Origin: Acidimicrobiia bacterium
GTDB taxonomy: Bacteria; Actinomycetota; Acidimicrobiia; IMCC26256; PALSA-610
DNA: 64,000 nt
Assembly: GCA_017882905.1 (NCBI GenBank)
Contig: JADGOO010000106.1
Coordinates: 1-64,000, forward strand
Direction: 5' to 3'
In this document: positions 16,478 to 24,795 of the stretch, in pieces
Layout: the number at the start of each line of letters is the position of its first letter
How positions within the stretch are numbered: position 1 is the first letter of the stretch
Notes under the pieces: model-generated
Told to the model about the DNA's origin: nothing
Databases searched by the model: none
Seen by the model: only the letters and a program-made list of their open reading frames with translations
Position numbers and translations under genes: made by a program

Positions 16478-17014
16478 GTGGACATTGCGGTGGTGCGGCG
16501 CTGGCTCGACCGGCTCGCGATCGTCGTGGTCATCGCTGCAATGGTCGGGTGGCTGCCGCTGCTCATCGACGTGCTCGTCAAGGGCAACGGGACGGGTTCC
16601 GGCACGAGCGACTTCTGGACCCGGATCTACGTCGTGACGTACCGCGGTGGGTTTCAGCCGGGCGGCTTCCTCCTCGTCGCGGTGGTCGTTGCGGTCGGCG
16701 TCCGGGCCGGTGCGCCGCCGCGTCGCGTCGACCCACTCCTGTGGCTCACCGCGGCGGCATCGGTCGTTGTCGGCGTCACGGAATGGCTCGGTGTGATCGG
16801 CGCGTTCAATGCAGCCTTCGTCACCTCGTTCAATGACAAGCTGGTCGCCGGTTCGGTGACCGCCGGAGAAGCGATCGTGGTGACCGCGGTCGGTGCCGTG
16901 GCACTGCTCGTGCTTCGCGGCAGTGGTCGTGACGATCCTGCGGGGCGCGTCGGGCGCGTTGCGTGGGATCGACCGCCGGGCCCACCGATCGCCGAGATGC
17001 AAGATCACGACTAG
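16478..17014 (+). CDS. Uncharacterised four-helix membrane protein
   Basis: A 178-aa protein with hydrophobic helices at about residues 12-32, 58-76, 88-108 and 127-148, and a polar tail. I do not recognise the family. GTG 16478 is preceded by GAGGAGG. It follows the secreted nuclease closely and may be its membrane partner, but no motif supports that. Its TAG stop shares the palindrome CTAG (17011-17014) with the TAG of the convergent decarboxylase gene. Confidence 0.75.
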   Translation: MDIAVVRRWLDRLAIVVVIAAMVGWLPLLIDVLVKGNGTGSGTSDFWTRIYVVTYRGGFQPGGFLLVAVVVAVGVRAGAPPRRVDPLLWLTAAASVVVGVTEWLGVIGAFNAAFVTSFNDKLVAGSVTAGEAIVVTAVGAVALLVLRGSGRDDPAGRVGRVAWDRPPGPPIAEMQDHD

Positions 17015-18372
17015 GTCATCGTGGCAAGGATCTCGTCGACGATGTCGAGCGTCGTCTCCGGGTGCAAGAACGCGAGCCGGGCGACGGTCTCGCCCTTCCA
17101 CTTGGTCGGGGTGACGAACGCGATCTGTGCAGCGAGGAGCTCGTGCGACCAACGGTCGTAATCGGCCGGCGTCCACCCGGGCCGGCGAAACAGCACGATC
17201 GACAGCTCGGGTTCGCGCACGAGCTCGAGCGTGGGATGCGCCTCGATACGTGCGGCGGCCGCACGCGCGACATCGAGCACCACCTCGATCGCATCGCGAT
17301 ATGCACCCCAACCGTGGACCGCCAGCGAGAACCACAACGGCAATCCGCGCGCCCGCCGGGTGAGGTGGTAGGCGTAATCGGTGGGATTCCACTCCGTCTC
17401 GCTCGTGTGGATCACGTCGAGGTACGACGCGTCCTGCGTGTGCACGCGGCGGGCCAGCTCGGGCTCCCGATACACGAGTGCGGCGCAGTCGAAGGGCGCG
17501 AACAGCCACTTGTGCGGATCGACCACGAAGCTGTCGACGAGCTCGATCCCGGCGAGGCGGTCCCGGGCCGACGGCGCGAGCAACGCGGCACCGCCGTAGG
17601 CGCAATCGGCGTGAAACCAGATGCCCCGATCGCGCGCGACGGCACCGACACCAGCGAGATCGTCCACGATGCCGGCGTTCGTGGTACCGCCCGTGGCCAC
17701 GATCGCGCAGATCGATTCCGCCTGCCCCTCGGCGCTCAACGCGGTGGCCACGGCGTCGCCGGTGAGGTGATCGTCGCTGCGCGTCGGCACCACCAGCAGG
17801 TCGACATCGATGATCCGCGCGGTGCTGGCGATCGAGGAATGGGCCTGCTCGCTCACCGCGAGCTGCCAACGGTGCGGCCCGCCCGCGCCGGCGCGCTGAC
17901 GCGCCGTGTCGCGCGCGACGACCAGCGCGGAGAGGTTCGCGGCCGAGCCACCCGACACGAAGCAACCACCCGCGCTCTGCGGCAGCCCCGCCAACCGAGC
18001 GAGGAAGCGCAGCACCTGGTTCTCCGCGTGCACCGCACCGGCCGCTTCGAGCCAGGAGATGCCCGACAGCGACGAGCAGGAGACGACCATGTCGAACAGC
18101 AGCGACGCCTTCGTGGGCGCAGTGGGGATGAAGGCGAGGAATCGTGGGCTGTCGCACGAGATCACCGCCGGTGCGAGCGCCTCGGCGAACAGCGTCAGCA
18201 CGTGGTCGGCATCGTTGCCGAGCTCGTTGATGATCGAGTCGGGAACCCGCGCCGCAAGCTCGGTGGGCGCGAGACCGCGGTCGAGCGGGACCGGATCGAG
18301 GCGCAGCCGCTCGTAGGTGTAGTCGAGGACCTGTTGGGCCATCGCCGCTGTGGCCGCGTCGAACCGATGCAT
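17011..18372 (-). CDS. PLP-dependent group II amino-acid decarboxylase family protein
   Basis: A 453-aa fold-type I PLP enzyme of the group II decarboxylase family (aromatic amino acid, glutamate and related decarboxylases). The Schiff-base Lys lies in VVDPHKWLF, the cofactor Asp in WFHADCAYGGA, and the PLP-stacking region in SEQAHSS. The substrate cannot be fixed from sequence; aromatic L-amino-acid decarboxylase-like enzymes are the nearest match. Start ATG 18372 is favoured over ATG 18396 because a TAGCGT hexamer lies 7 nt upstream and because 18396 would overlap uvrD2. Confidence 0.88.
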   Translation of the reverse strand: MHRFDAATAAMAQQVLDYTYERLRLDPVPLDRGLAPTELAARVPDSIINELGNDADHVLTLFAEALAPAVISCDSPRFLAFIPTAPTKASLLFDMVVSCSSLSGISWLEAAGAVHAENQVLRFLARLAGLPQSAGGCFVSGGSAANLSALVVARDTARQRAGAGGPHRWQLAVSEQAHSSIASTARIIDVDLLVVPTRSDDHLTGDAVATALSAEGQAESICAIVATGGTTNAGIVDDLAGVGAVARDRGIWFHADCAYGGAALLAPSARDRLAGIELVDSFVVDPHKWLFAPFDCAALVYREPELARRVHTQDASYLDVIHTSETEWNPTDYAYHLTRRARGLPLWFSLAVHGWGAYRDAIEVVLDVARAAAARIEAHPTLELVREPELSIVLFRRPGWTPADYDRWSHELLAAQIAFVTPTKWKGETVARLAFLHPETTLDIVDEILATMT

Positions 18373-18379
18373 CGGGCCG

Positions 18380-18385
18380 ACGCTA
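18380..18385 (-). promoter_or_regulatory. Candidate -10 (TAGCGT), leaderless
   Basis: On the minus strand TAGCGT ends 7 nt before ATG 18372. It includes the uvrD2 stop codon, so the decarboxylase may have its own promoter. Confidence 0.4.
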
Positions 18386-20386
18386 TCGAGGTGCATGCTC
18401 CCGGACGATGCGCAGCACGGCGTCGCCGTAGCGGGTCAGCTTCGAGTCGCCCACGCCGTGCACGGCGAGCAGATCGCCGCTGGTGCCCGGCCGCGCGGCG
18501 GCGATCTCCTCGAGCGTGGCGTCGTGGAAGATCGTGAACGCCGGCAGATCGTGAGCGCGCGCGTGCGTGAGGCGCCACTGCTTCAGCGCTTCGAGCAGCT
18601 CGCGGTCGATGTCGGCGACGCCTTCGGGGCGAGCCGCGCGCAGCGCACGCCGCGTGTCGGCCAGTCGATCGCGCCGGGCGGCGGGCTTGACAGGCGGAGC
18701 CGGGCGGCCACCCACCAGCGTCTCTTCGATCGGACCGAGCCAGGGGCTCGGCCGGCGGGGCTTGCCGGCGCGCTTTCGGGCCCAGCTGATGTGCAGCTCG
18801 GTCTCGGCCCGCGAGAGCGCCACGTGGAAGAGGCGCTGCTCTTCGGCGCGTGTCTCGTGCGTGCGGGCGTACCCGATGGGAACGAGACCTTGCTCGGCGC
18901 CGGTGACGAACACCACGGGCCATTCGAGACCCTTGGCCGCGTGGAACGTGGAGAGCTCGACCGCGTCGCCGCCGATCACGTCGTCGCCTCGGGTCGCAGC
19001 CTCGAGCCATCCTCGGAACGCGGCGAGCGTGCCCGGGCCGCCGTCGATCGCGAGGTACTCGGCGGCGAGGCGCGCCAGCGCGTCGAAGTGCTCGCGTTCC
19101 GAGTCGAGCTCGGTCTCACGACCCGCGTCGAGCAGGTCGGCGAGGTGATCGGAGAGCGGCCGCCCGGGCGCTTCCTGCTCGGTGCGCAGCATCATCTCGA
19201 ACGCGGCGCGCACCTCGGCGCGCTCGAGGAACCGGCTCGTGCCGCGCAACCGGACCGGTACGCCGGCGCGCGTGCACGCCGCCTCGAAGAGCGCCGATTG
19301 CGCGTTCGTGCGGTAGAGCACAGCGAGCGAACGCCACGGCCGCCCTCCCCGCGCGCACTCGGCGAGCAGGCCGGCGACCGCGTTCGCCTCGGCTTCGTCG
19401 TCGTCGTAGGCGCGCACCGTCGGGGCGGGCCCGGGCGGGCGGGGGGCCAGCGGGCGGGGCCGCTGGACGTCGGATCCCGCGCCGAGCGCGGCATGCGTGA
19501 CGGCCACGATCTCCGGGGTGGAGCGGTAGTTCGTGGAGAGGCGGATCATCGCCGCGCCGGGGAACAGCCGGTTGAAGCCCGTGAGCGCGCCGGGTTGCGC
19601 GCCGGCGAACCCGTAGATCGCCTGGGCGTCGTCGCCGACCACGGTGAGGTCGCGTCGATCGCCCAACCAGGCCCGCAGCACCCTCAGCTGCGACGGTGTG
19701 ACGTCTTGGAACTCGTCGACGAAGAAGGTGCGGAAGCGGAAGCGCTGCGCCGCCGCGAACGTGGGGTCGCGTGCGAACGCCTCTGCCGTCCACCAGAGCA
19801 GATCGTCGAAGTCGACGAGGCCGCGCCGGCGCTTCTCCTGCTCGTAGCGCTCGTAGACCTGCGCGATCTCCGCCGCGGGGCGCGAGAGCCGGCGTTGCTC
19901 GCGCTCGGCCTCCTCGGCGTACCGGTCGGGCGTGATCGTGCGCGCCTTGGCCCACTCGATCTCGCTGGCGATGTCGTTGATGTCGAGCACGGCGCTCGCG
20001 CCACGGCGACCGAGCAACGGAGCGAGGATTCGACCTTTGCGGTCGAGCACCGACGGAAACTCGCGGCCGCGCTCCACCGCTCGCCGGCGCAACATCGCGA
20101 GCGCCAACGAGTGGAACGTGCCGGCTGTGACCGCGCCCGCGCCCGCCTTCGAGAGCCGCGACCGCAGCTCACCCGCCGCCTTGCGCGTGAACGTGACCGC
20201 CAGCACGCGTGCCGGCTCGGCCCGGCCGCTCGCGATCATCCACGCCATCCGCCGGGTGAGCACGCGCGTCTTGCCCGAACCCGCCGGCGCCAAGATCGCG
20301 AGCAACGGCGCGTCGTGGGTGACCGCGGCGCGCTGACTGTCGTCGAGATCGGCGAGCAGCTCCTCGGGGAGCCCCGGGTCGACCAT
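18383..20386 (-). CDS. uvrD2: ATP-dependent DNA helicase UvrD2 (SF1 with HRDC)
   Basis: A 667-aa superfamily 1A helicase. Motifs in order: Q/Walker A (LAPAGSGKTR, residues 32-41), Ia (AVTFTRKAAGELRSRL), II (FVDEFQD), III (VVGDDAQAIYGF), IV (LSTNYRS), V (LSTFHAAKGLEW) and VI (RLFHVALSRAE). An HRDC domain occupies about the last 80 residues. A C-terminal HRDC in a UvrD-like helicase is the hallmark of actinobacterial UvrD2. The start is ATG 20386, supported by TACCGT 7 nt upstream. It is divergent from the metallopeptidase gene at 20438. Confidence 0.93.
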   Translation of the reverse strand: MVDPGLPEELLADLDDSQRAAVTHDAPLLAILAPAGSGKTRVLTRRMAWMIASGRAEPARVLAVTFTRKAAGELRSRLSKAGAGAVTAGTFHSLALAMLRRRAVERGREFPSVLDRKGRILAPLLGRRGASAVLDINDIASEIEWAKARTITPDRYAEEAEREQRRLSRPAAEIAQVYERYEQEKRRRGLVDFDDLLWWTAEAFARDPTFAAAQRFRFRTFFVDEFQDVTPSQLRVLRAWLGDRRDLTVVGDDAQAIYGFAGAQPGALTGFNRLFPGAAMIRLSTNYRSTPEIVAVTHAALGAGSDVQRPRPLAPRPPGPAPTVRAYDDDEAEANAVAGLLAECARGGRPWRSLAVLYRTNAQSALFEAACTRAGVPVRLRGTSRFLERAEVRAAFEMMLRTEQEAPGRPLSDHLADLLDAGRETELDSEREHFDALARLAAEYLAIDGGPGTLAAFRGWLEAATRGDDVIGGDAVELSTFHAAKGLEWPVVFVTGAEQGLVPIGYARTHETRAEEQRLFHVALSRAETELHISWARKRAGKPRRPSPWLGPIEETLVGGRPAPPVKPAARRDRLADTRRALRAARPEGVADIDRELLEALKQWRLTHARAHDLPAFTIFHDATLEEIAAARPGTSGDLLAVHGVGDSKLTRYGDAVLRIVREHAPR

Positions 20387-20393
20387 CTCGCGC

Positions 20394-20399
20394 ACGGTA
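20394..20399 (-). promoter_or_regulatory. Candidate -10 (TACCGT) for uvrD2, leaderless
   Basis: On the minus strand TACCGT ends 7 nt before ATG 20386. Confidence 0.45.
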
Positions 20400-20425
20400 C
20401 ACGCGGGTTGTGACAGCACCGCCGG

Positions 20426-20431
20426 TAACGT
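20426..20431 (+). promoter_or_regulatory. Candidate -10 (TAACGT), leaderless
   Basis: TAACGT ends 6 nt before GTG 20438. Together with 20394-20399 it makes a compact divergent promoter pair in a 51-nt gap. Confidence 0.45.
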
Positions 20432-20437
20432 GCCGGC

Positions 20438-20815
20438 GTGCAGATCAGCCGCCGACGGTTCGAACAGCTGGCCGCCGAGGCGCTCGACGCCATCCCGCGC
20501 CCGATGCTCGACGCGTCGGAGAACGTCGCCGTCATCGTCGAAGATCGGCCCGGCCCCGACCTGGTCGTCGCACCGGGCACCCAGCTCCTGGGCCTCTACC
20601 AGGGCAACGGCACGAAACCGGCGGGGATCATGCCGCGCGGGTGGGCGCCGACCCCCATCTCACTGCCGGATCGGATCACCTTGTTCCGCGAACCGCTCGC
20701 CGAGCGCGCCCACGACGAAGACGAGCTGCGCGAGCAGATCCGCGCCACACTCGTCCACGAGTTCGCGCACCACTTCGGCATCGACGACGCCCGCCTCGAC
20801 GAGCTGGGCTGGTAG
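20438..20815 (+). CDS. Minimal zincin metallopeptidase-family protein
   Basis: A 125-aa protein of the short zincin family (PF06262-type). The zinc site HEFAHHFGIDDARLDELGW has His107, Glu108 and His111 as HExxH ligands/base, and the downstream acidic residue pattern and LDELGW ending are typical. Length matches the family. Substrates of this family are not established. GTG 20438 has a -10-like hexamer 6 nt upstream. It is 3 nt from the ACT-domain gene, so both share a transcript. Confidence 0.88.
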   Translation: MQISRRRFEQLAAEALDAIPRPMLDASENVAVIVEDRPGPDLVVAPGTQLLGLYQGNGTKPAGIMPRGWAPTPISLPDRITLFREPLAERAHDEDELREQIRATLVHEFAHHFGIDDARLDELGW

Positions 20816-20818
20816 CCG

Positions 20819-21346
20819 ATGCCGCACTACGTGGTGTTCGCGGTCGGAGCCGACCGGCCCGGCATCGTCGCCCGCCTCACCGGCGCGCTCTACGACATCG
20901 GCGCCAACCTGCTCGACAGCTCGATGACCATCCTCTCCGGACACTTCGCCGTTGCCCTCGCACTCGACGCACCGCTCGCCACCGCTGCGCTCGAGGCCGC
21001 GCTCAGCGACGTGGCCGAGCGCCTCGACCTCGGCGTCACGGTTCGGGCGGTCGAAGCCGTGGTGCGCGCTCCCGCGGGCGACCATCACGTGGTCTCCGTC
21101 TACGGCGCCGACCATCCCGGAATCGTGGCGCGCGTCGCCCGCGAGCTCGCCGATCGCGGCGTCAACATCGTCGACCTCGAGACCCGGCGCGTGGGCGATC
21201 CGTCCGATCCGGTGTACGCGATGGTGCTCGACGTGACGTTGCCCCCCGACCTCGACGCCGACACGCTCGAGACCGACCTGCGCGCCGTGGGCACAGAGCT
21301 CGGCGTCGACGCCCACCTCCACCCCCTCGACGCCGACATCCTCTAG
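20819..21346 (+). CDS. Double ACT-domain (GcvR-like) protein
   Basis: A 175-aa protein made of two ACT domains: residues about 3-80, beginning YVVFAVGADRPGIVARLTGAL, and about 90-170, beginning HHVVSVYGADHPGIVARVARE. This arrangement is like GcvR, the glycine cleavage repressor, and other amino-acid-sensing ACT proteins. No DNA-binding domain is present, so it would act by binding a small molecule or a partner protein. It starts 3 nt after the metallopeptidase stop and lies before a deformylase gene. Confidence 0.88.
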   Translation: MPHYVVFAVGADRPGIVARLTGALYDIGANLLDSSMTILSGHFAVALALDAPLATAALEAALSDVAERLDLGVTVRAVEAVVRAPAGDHHVVSVYGADHPGIVARVARELADRGVNIVDLETRRVGDPSDPVYAMVLDVTLPPDLDADTLETDLRAVGTELGVDAHLHPLDADIL

Positions 21347-21394
21347 CTGTGTCTATGGCGCCGCGCGCTGCGCGTCTTGCTCGATGTCTGGTCG

Positions 21395-21898
21395 ATGACG
21401 ACGCTTGATGTTGTTCGCCTGCCGGCGCCGGTGCTCACGCAGCCGACGCAACTCGTCGCGCAGCTCGACGACGACGTTCGCGCGTTCTGTCGCGACCTGG
21501 TCGAGACGATGTACGCGTCGCCCGCGTGCGTCGGCCTTGCCGCCAATCAGGTCGGTGTGGCGAGTCGGGTGTTCTGCATCGACGTCACTGGGCACCGCAA
21601 AGCCGATTCGTGCCACGGGCTGGTTGTGCTCGTGAACCCACAGATCGTGCTCGGCCGCCAACCGGTCGTGGCTCGTGAAGGTTGCATGAGCGTCCCCGAT
21701 CTCACCGGGGATGTGGCGCGCGCGTCCGAAGTCGTAGTGCGCGGTCTCACACCCGAAGGTCGCGACCGCGTCATCGAAGCCAACGCGTTCGAGGCGCGCG
21801 CGCTCTTGCACGAGATCGACCATCTCGACGGGCGCACCTTCCTCGATCGTGTGCGCTCACTCGGCACCGACGTGTTCGCGCGTCGGCGCTACCGCTGA
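21395..21898 (+). CDS. def: Peptide deformylase
   Basis: A 167-aa metalloenzyme removing the N-formyl group from nascent proteins. The three family motifs are present with two changes: motif 1 GLAANQVG (Asn for the usual Pro), motif 2 EGCMSVP (Met for Leu, metal-binding Cys kept) and motif 3 HEIDHLDG (two His ligands, catalytic Glu). The variants are tolerated in some actinobacterial deformylases, so activity is likely. ATG 21395 is chosen because homology begins at TLDVVRLP. The next gene starts 33 nt on. Confidence 0.92.
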   Translation: MTTLDVVRLPAPVLTQPTQLVAQLDDDVRAFCRDLVETMYASPACVGLAANQVGVASRVFCIDVTGHRKADSCHGLVVLVNPQIVLGRQPVVAREGCMSVPDLTGDVARASEVVVRGLTPEGRDRVIEANAFEARALLHEIDHLDGRTFLDRVRSLGTDVFARRRYR

Positions 21899-21919
21899 TA
21901 GCGGAGGGGCCTCGACGGG

Positions 21920-21925
21920 TAGGTT
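21920..21925 (+). promoter_or_regulatory. Candidate -10 (TAGGTT), leaderless
   Basis: TAGGTT ends 6 nt before GTG 21932. Confidence 0.45.
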
Positions 21926-21931
21926 CGCGTC

Positions 21932-22531
21932 GTGCGTAATCGCAGCGACCCGCAGCTGTCGCTGTTCGCGGGCCGACCCGAACCGCCGGTGGAGCTCACG
22001 CGACCGCCAGGCGACGTGGATCAGCAGGACCCGTGTAGTCCGCCGTCCCGACTCGCAGTAGAGCTGCGGCGCGGATCCACACGGCGTCGCCACGTCGAAG
22101 GCGTGCTGCGCGGCGAGACGTTGGTGGTGTCGTACCCGGCGCGCATGTCGAAGGCGGAAGCCGAGCGCATCGCGGTCGAGCTGCGCGATCGGATGCAACG
22201 GCGCCTCGCCCGCGAGCGCATCGATCTCCGGGTACGCGCCCGCCGTCTCGCCCGCGAGCTCGATCTGCCCCTGCCCGCGAACGTGGAGTGGTCCGACCGC
22301 CAGCTCCACCGCTGGGGGTCGTGCACACCCGTCGACCGGCGCATTCGCGTGTCGTCGCGCCTCGCCGCCTTCCCGCTCTGGGTGCTCGATTACGTGCTCG
22401 TCCACGAGCTCGCGCACCTGCGCTACGCCGATCACAGCGCCGAGTTCCACGAGCTCGTGGCGCGCTACCCGAAGTCGGAGCGGGCCATCGGGTTCCTGAT
22501 CGCGCAGTCGATCTACCTCGACGAGGGGTGA
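21932..22531 (+). CDS. YgjP-like metallopeptidase (DUF45/M48-related)
   Basis: A 199-aa protein of the YgjP/SprT-like zincin family. The C-terminal part carries HRWGSCTPVDRRIRVSSRL, then VLVHELAHLRYADHSAEFHELV with His158-Glu159-His162 and third ligand His168. The first 50 residues are polar and not conserved. Function in bacteria is unknown, although UTP-pyrophosphatase activity has been claimed for related proteins. It is the second zincin within 1.5 kb, but the two are unrelated in sequence. Confidence 0.9.
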   Translation: MRNRSDPQLSLFAGRPEPPVELTRPPGDVDQQDPCSPPSRLAVELRRGSTRRRHVEGVLRGETLVVSYPARMSKAEAERIAVELRDRMQRRLARERIDLRVRARRLARELDLPLPANVEWSDRQLHRWGSCTPVDRRIRVSSRLAAFPLWVLDYVLVHELAHLRYADHSAEFHELVARYPKSERAIGFLIAQSIYLDEG

Positions 22532-22538
22532 AGGCCCG

Positions 22539-22544
22539 TACGAT
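22539..22544 (+). promoter_or_regulatory. Candidate -10 (TACGAT), leaderless
   Basis: TACGAT ends 6 nt before ATG 22551. Confidence 0.45.
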
Positions 22545-22550
22545 TGGGGC

Positions 22551-23198
22551 ATGCCGTACCCGCAACGACTGCTTCACGACGACGAAGAGGTCTGTCTCGA
22601 CCTCCAGCCGCACTGGTGGTTCTTCGCCCGCCAGATCGGATCCGCCATCCCGCTGCTCGTCGTGCTCGTGCTCGTGATGGCCGTGCACGGCGACGTCCGT
22701 CACCTCTTGTTCGCCGTGTGGGCCATCGCCACGCTCATCTGGGCCGGCTGGCTCGCGATCAAGTACTTCGACTGGCGCTTCACGCACTTCGTCGTGACCG
22801 ATCAGCGGGTCATCTTCCGTACCGGCGTGATCGCCAAGCGCGGCGTCGAGATCCCGCTCGGGCGGATCAACAACATCAACTTCAGCCAGGGGATCTGGGA
22901 GCGCGTGATCGGAACCGGCGACCTCGAGATCGAGTCGGCCGGTCGCGACGGCCAGTCGGTGTTCGACGACGTGCGCCATCCCGACGGTGTGCAGCAGGAG
23001 ATCTACCGGATGATGGAGACCTTCGAGCGCACCCGCGCGTCATGGAGCGCGCCGCAGGTCGTCGCGCAACAGGGCCCGGCGCCCGCTCCGGCATCGGTGC
23101 CCGAGCAGATCGCGCAGCTCGCCGAGCTGCGCGACCGAGGCGTGATCACCCAAGCGGAGTTCGACACCAAGAAGGCCGAGCTGCTCGGTCGCATGTGA
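22551..23198 (+). CDS. Membrane bacterial-PH (bPH2) protein with SHOCT tail
   Basis: A 215-aa membrane protein. Two TM helices (about residues 30-48 and 54-74) precede a YdbS/YdbT-like PH domain with the typical VVTDQRVIFRTGVIAKRGVEIPLGRINNI core. The last 32 residues (EQIAQLAELRDRGVITQAEF and following) are a SHOCT motif, a short C-terminal oligomerisation element. Such proteins are common in actinobacteria, with no settled role. It is the last rightward gene before the leftward gal cluster. Confidence 0.9.
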   Translation: MPYPQRLLHDDEEVCLDLQPHWWFFARQIGSAIPLLVVLVLVMAVHGDVRHLLFAVWAIATLIWAGWLAIKYFDWRFTHFVVTDQRVIFRTGVIAKRGVEIPLGRINNINFSQGIWERVIGTGDLEIESAGRDGQSVFDDVRHPDGVQQEIYRMMETFERTRASWSAPQVVAQQGPAPAPASVPEQIAQLAELRDRGVITQAEFDTKKAELLGRM

Positions 23199-23237
23199 GC
23201 GAGGCGCGTGGGAACACGCGTGAGATGACGCCGCAGC

Positions 23238-23657
23238 TCAATGCGCCGGATCGTGGCCGAGCTCGACAAGGGCATGGCGTAACGCGTCGGCGGCGGCGTC
23301 GAGCTGCTCGGCAGTTGCGTTGCGATCCGCGGCCGCGAAGCTGAGCTGGGCGATGCTGTCGAAGCCGATCACGTGCACGTGCGCATGCGGTACCTCTTCG
23401 CCGGCGATGAGCAGGCCCACGCGGGTGGGCGAGAACGCGCGCTGCATCGCCTGACCGACGACGCGCGCCACCTCGAAGACACGCGCGTTGAGCTCGGCCG
23501 GCATGTCGATCCAGTGGTCGATCTCGGCGCGCGGCACCACGAGCGTGTGACCGGTGGAGAAGGGCTCGATCGTGAGGAACGCCACGACGTCGTCGTCGCG
23601 CCACACGAAGCGTCCGGGCAGCTCGCCTTGGATGATCCGGGTGAAGATGGTGGGCAT
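23238..23657 (-). CDS. HIT-family nucleotide hydrolase/transferase
   Basis: A 139-aa histidine-triad protein. The HAHVHVIGF motif supplies the catalytic histidine triad, and FVWRDDDVVAF and GHTLVVPR match the conserved N-terminal half. HIT proteins hydrolyse nucleoside phosphoramidates or dinucleoside polyphosphates. GalT belongs to the same superfamily, so its place at the end of a galT-galK group is notable but could be chance. ATG 23657 is preceded by GAGGAG (23662-23667 on the minus strand). It follows galK by 13 nt. Confidence 0.9.
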   Translation of the reverse strand: MPTIFTRIIQGELPGRFVWRDDDVVAFLTIEPFSTGHTLVVPRAEIDHWIDMPAELNARVFEVARVVGQAMQRAFSPTRVGLLIAGEEVPHAHVHVIGFDSIAQLSFAAADRNATAEQLDAAADALRHALVELGHDPAH

Positions 23658-23670
23658 CGTGCTCCTCGGG

Positions 23671-24795
23671 CTATCCACCGGCGGGGGAGCCGCGCGGGCC
23701 CATCACCTCGGCTCCGTCGGCGCTGTTGGCCACGAATGCCGTCGGCCGGAGCGCGGTGGCCGCACGGTAGCGCCGGGCGGCCACGCGCGCGATCTCCTCG
23801 GCCCCGGCCGCGGGCGCGAGGGCGACCACACAGCCGCCGAACCCGGCTCCGGTCAGGCGCGCACCGATCGCTCCGGCCGCCCGCAGCTGGGCGCACAGCT
23901 GATCGAGCTCCGGTGTGCTCACACGGAAGTCGTCGGCTAACGACGCATGGCTCGTGTCGAGCACCGCGCCGATCACGGCGTGGTCATTGGCGCGCAGCGC
24001 GCCGACGAGCTGTTCCACGCGGTGGTTCTCGCTGACCACATGCCGGGCGATCGGGTCGTCGCGCACCGAATCGAGGTCGGCGTCGCGCAGGGTCGGCACA
24101 CCGATGCGCGCGGCCGCAGCCTCGCAGGCGGCGCGCCGAGCCGCGTACTCCGACGTGGCGAGCGCGCGCGGAAGTCCGCTGTGCACGACCACGATGGCAA
24201 GATCGGTCGGAAGTGGGATCGGCTCAACCTGCAACGAGCGGCAGTCGATGCGCAGCGCGTGTCCGCGGCGCCCGTGCACGCTCGCCATCTGGTCCATGAT
24301 CCCGCACGGCACACCCACGAGGTGCTCGGCTCGTTGCGCGCACCGCGCGAGCTCGTCGCCGTGAAGGTCGGTGCCGGCGAGGCACGAGAGGGCCATCGAC
24401 ACGGCCACGTTGCACGCCGCGCTCGACGACAGTCCGGATCCGACCGGCACGCTCGACGCCAGCGCGAGACGAGCACCGGTCATTGCGATGCCGAGCTCGT
24501 GGAGCGCGCCCACCACGCCTGCGATCCCGATGCTCCACGATGCGCCCGACGCGCGCGGGGGATCTGCGATGTCGACCGCGGCCTCGCCGTCGATGGCGTC
24601 GGAGACGGCCCGGATCGTTGCGTCGCCGCGGGGCGCCGCGGCGACGAGCACGTCGCGGTCGATCGCGACCGGCAAGCAGAGTCCGTCCTGGTAGTCGGTG
24701 TGGTCGCCGATGAGGTTCACGCGGCCGGGCGCGCGGACCATCACCGCGGCGTCGGCCGCGGCGCGCGCGAGCCACTCCCGCCGCCGGTCAGGCAT
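23671..24795 (-). CDS. galK: Galactokinase
   Basis: A 374-aa GHMP kinase phosphorylating galactose at C1. The substrate signature reads GRVNLIGDHTDYQDG, with Asp31 where most galactokinases have Glu; the ATP-binding PVGSGLSSSAA loop, catalytic Asp168 in GIMDQMAS and C-terminal TGAGFGGCVV are intact. Its ATG overlaps the preceding galactokinase-like gene by 8 nt, so translation is coupled. This copy keeps more of the canonical signature than its neighbour and is the better candidate for true galactokinase. Confidence 0.9.
   Translation of the reverse strand: MPDRRREWLARAAADAAVMVRAPGRVNLIGDHTDYQDGLCLPVAIDRDVLVAAAPRGDATIRAVSDAIDGEAAVDIADPPRASGASWSIGIAGVVGALHELGIAMTGARLALASSVPVGSGLSSSAACNVAVSMALSCLAGTDLHGDELARCAQRAEHLVGVPCGIMDQMASVHGRRGHALRIDCRSLQVEPIPLPTDLAIVVVHSGLPRALATSEYAARRAACEAAAARIGVPTLRDADLDSVRDDPIARHVVSENHRVEQLVGALRANDHAVIGAVLDTSHASLADDFRVSTPELDQLCAQLRAAGAIGARLTGAGFGGCVVALAPAAGAEEIARVAARRYRAATALRPTAFVANSADGAEVMGPRGSPAGG

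Noticed and set aside
15257-18157. A minus-strand open frame of 966 codons across the nuclease and decarboxylase genes
   Set aside because: It runs through several well-supported genes on both strands in other frames, and its translation is low-complexity Arg/His/Ala sequence.
20438-22531. The two small metallopeptidases as one system
   Set aside because: They belong to unrelated zincin families, and an ACT protein and deformylase lie between them; proximity alone is weak evidence.
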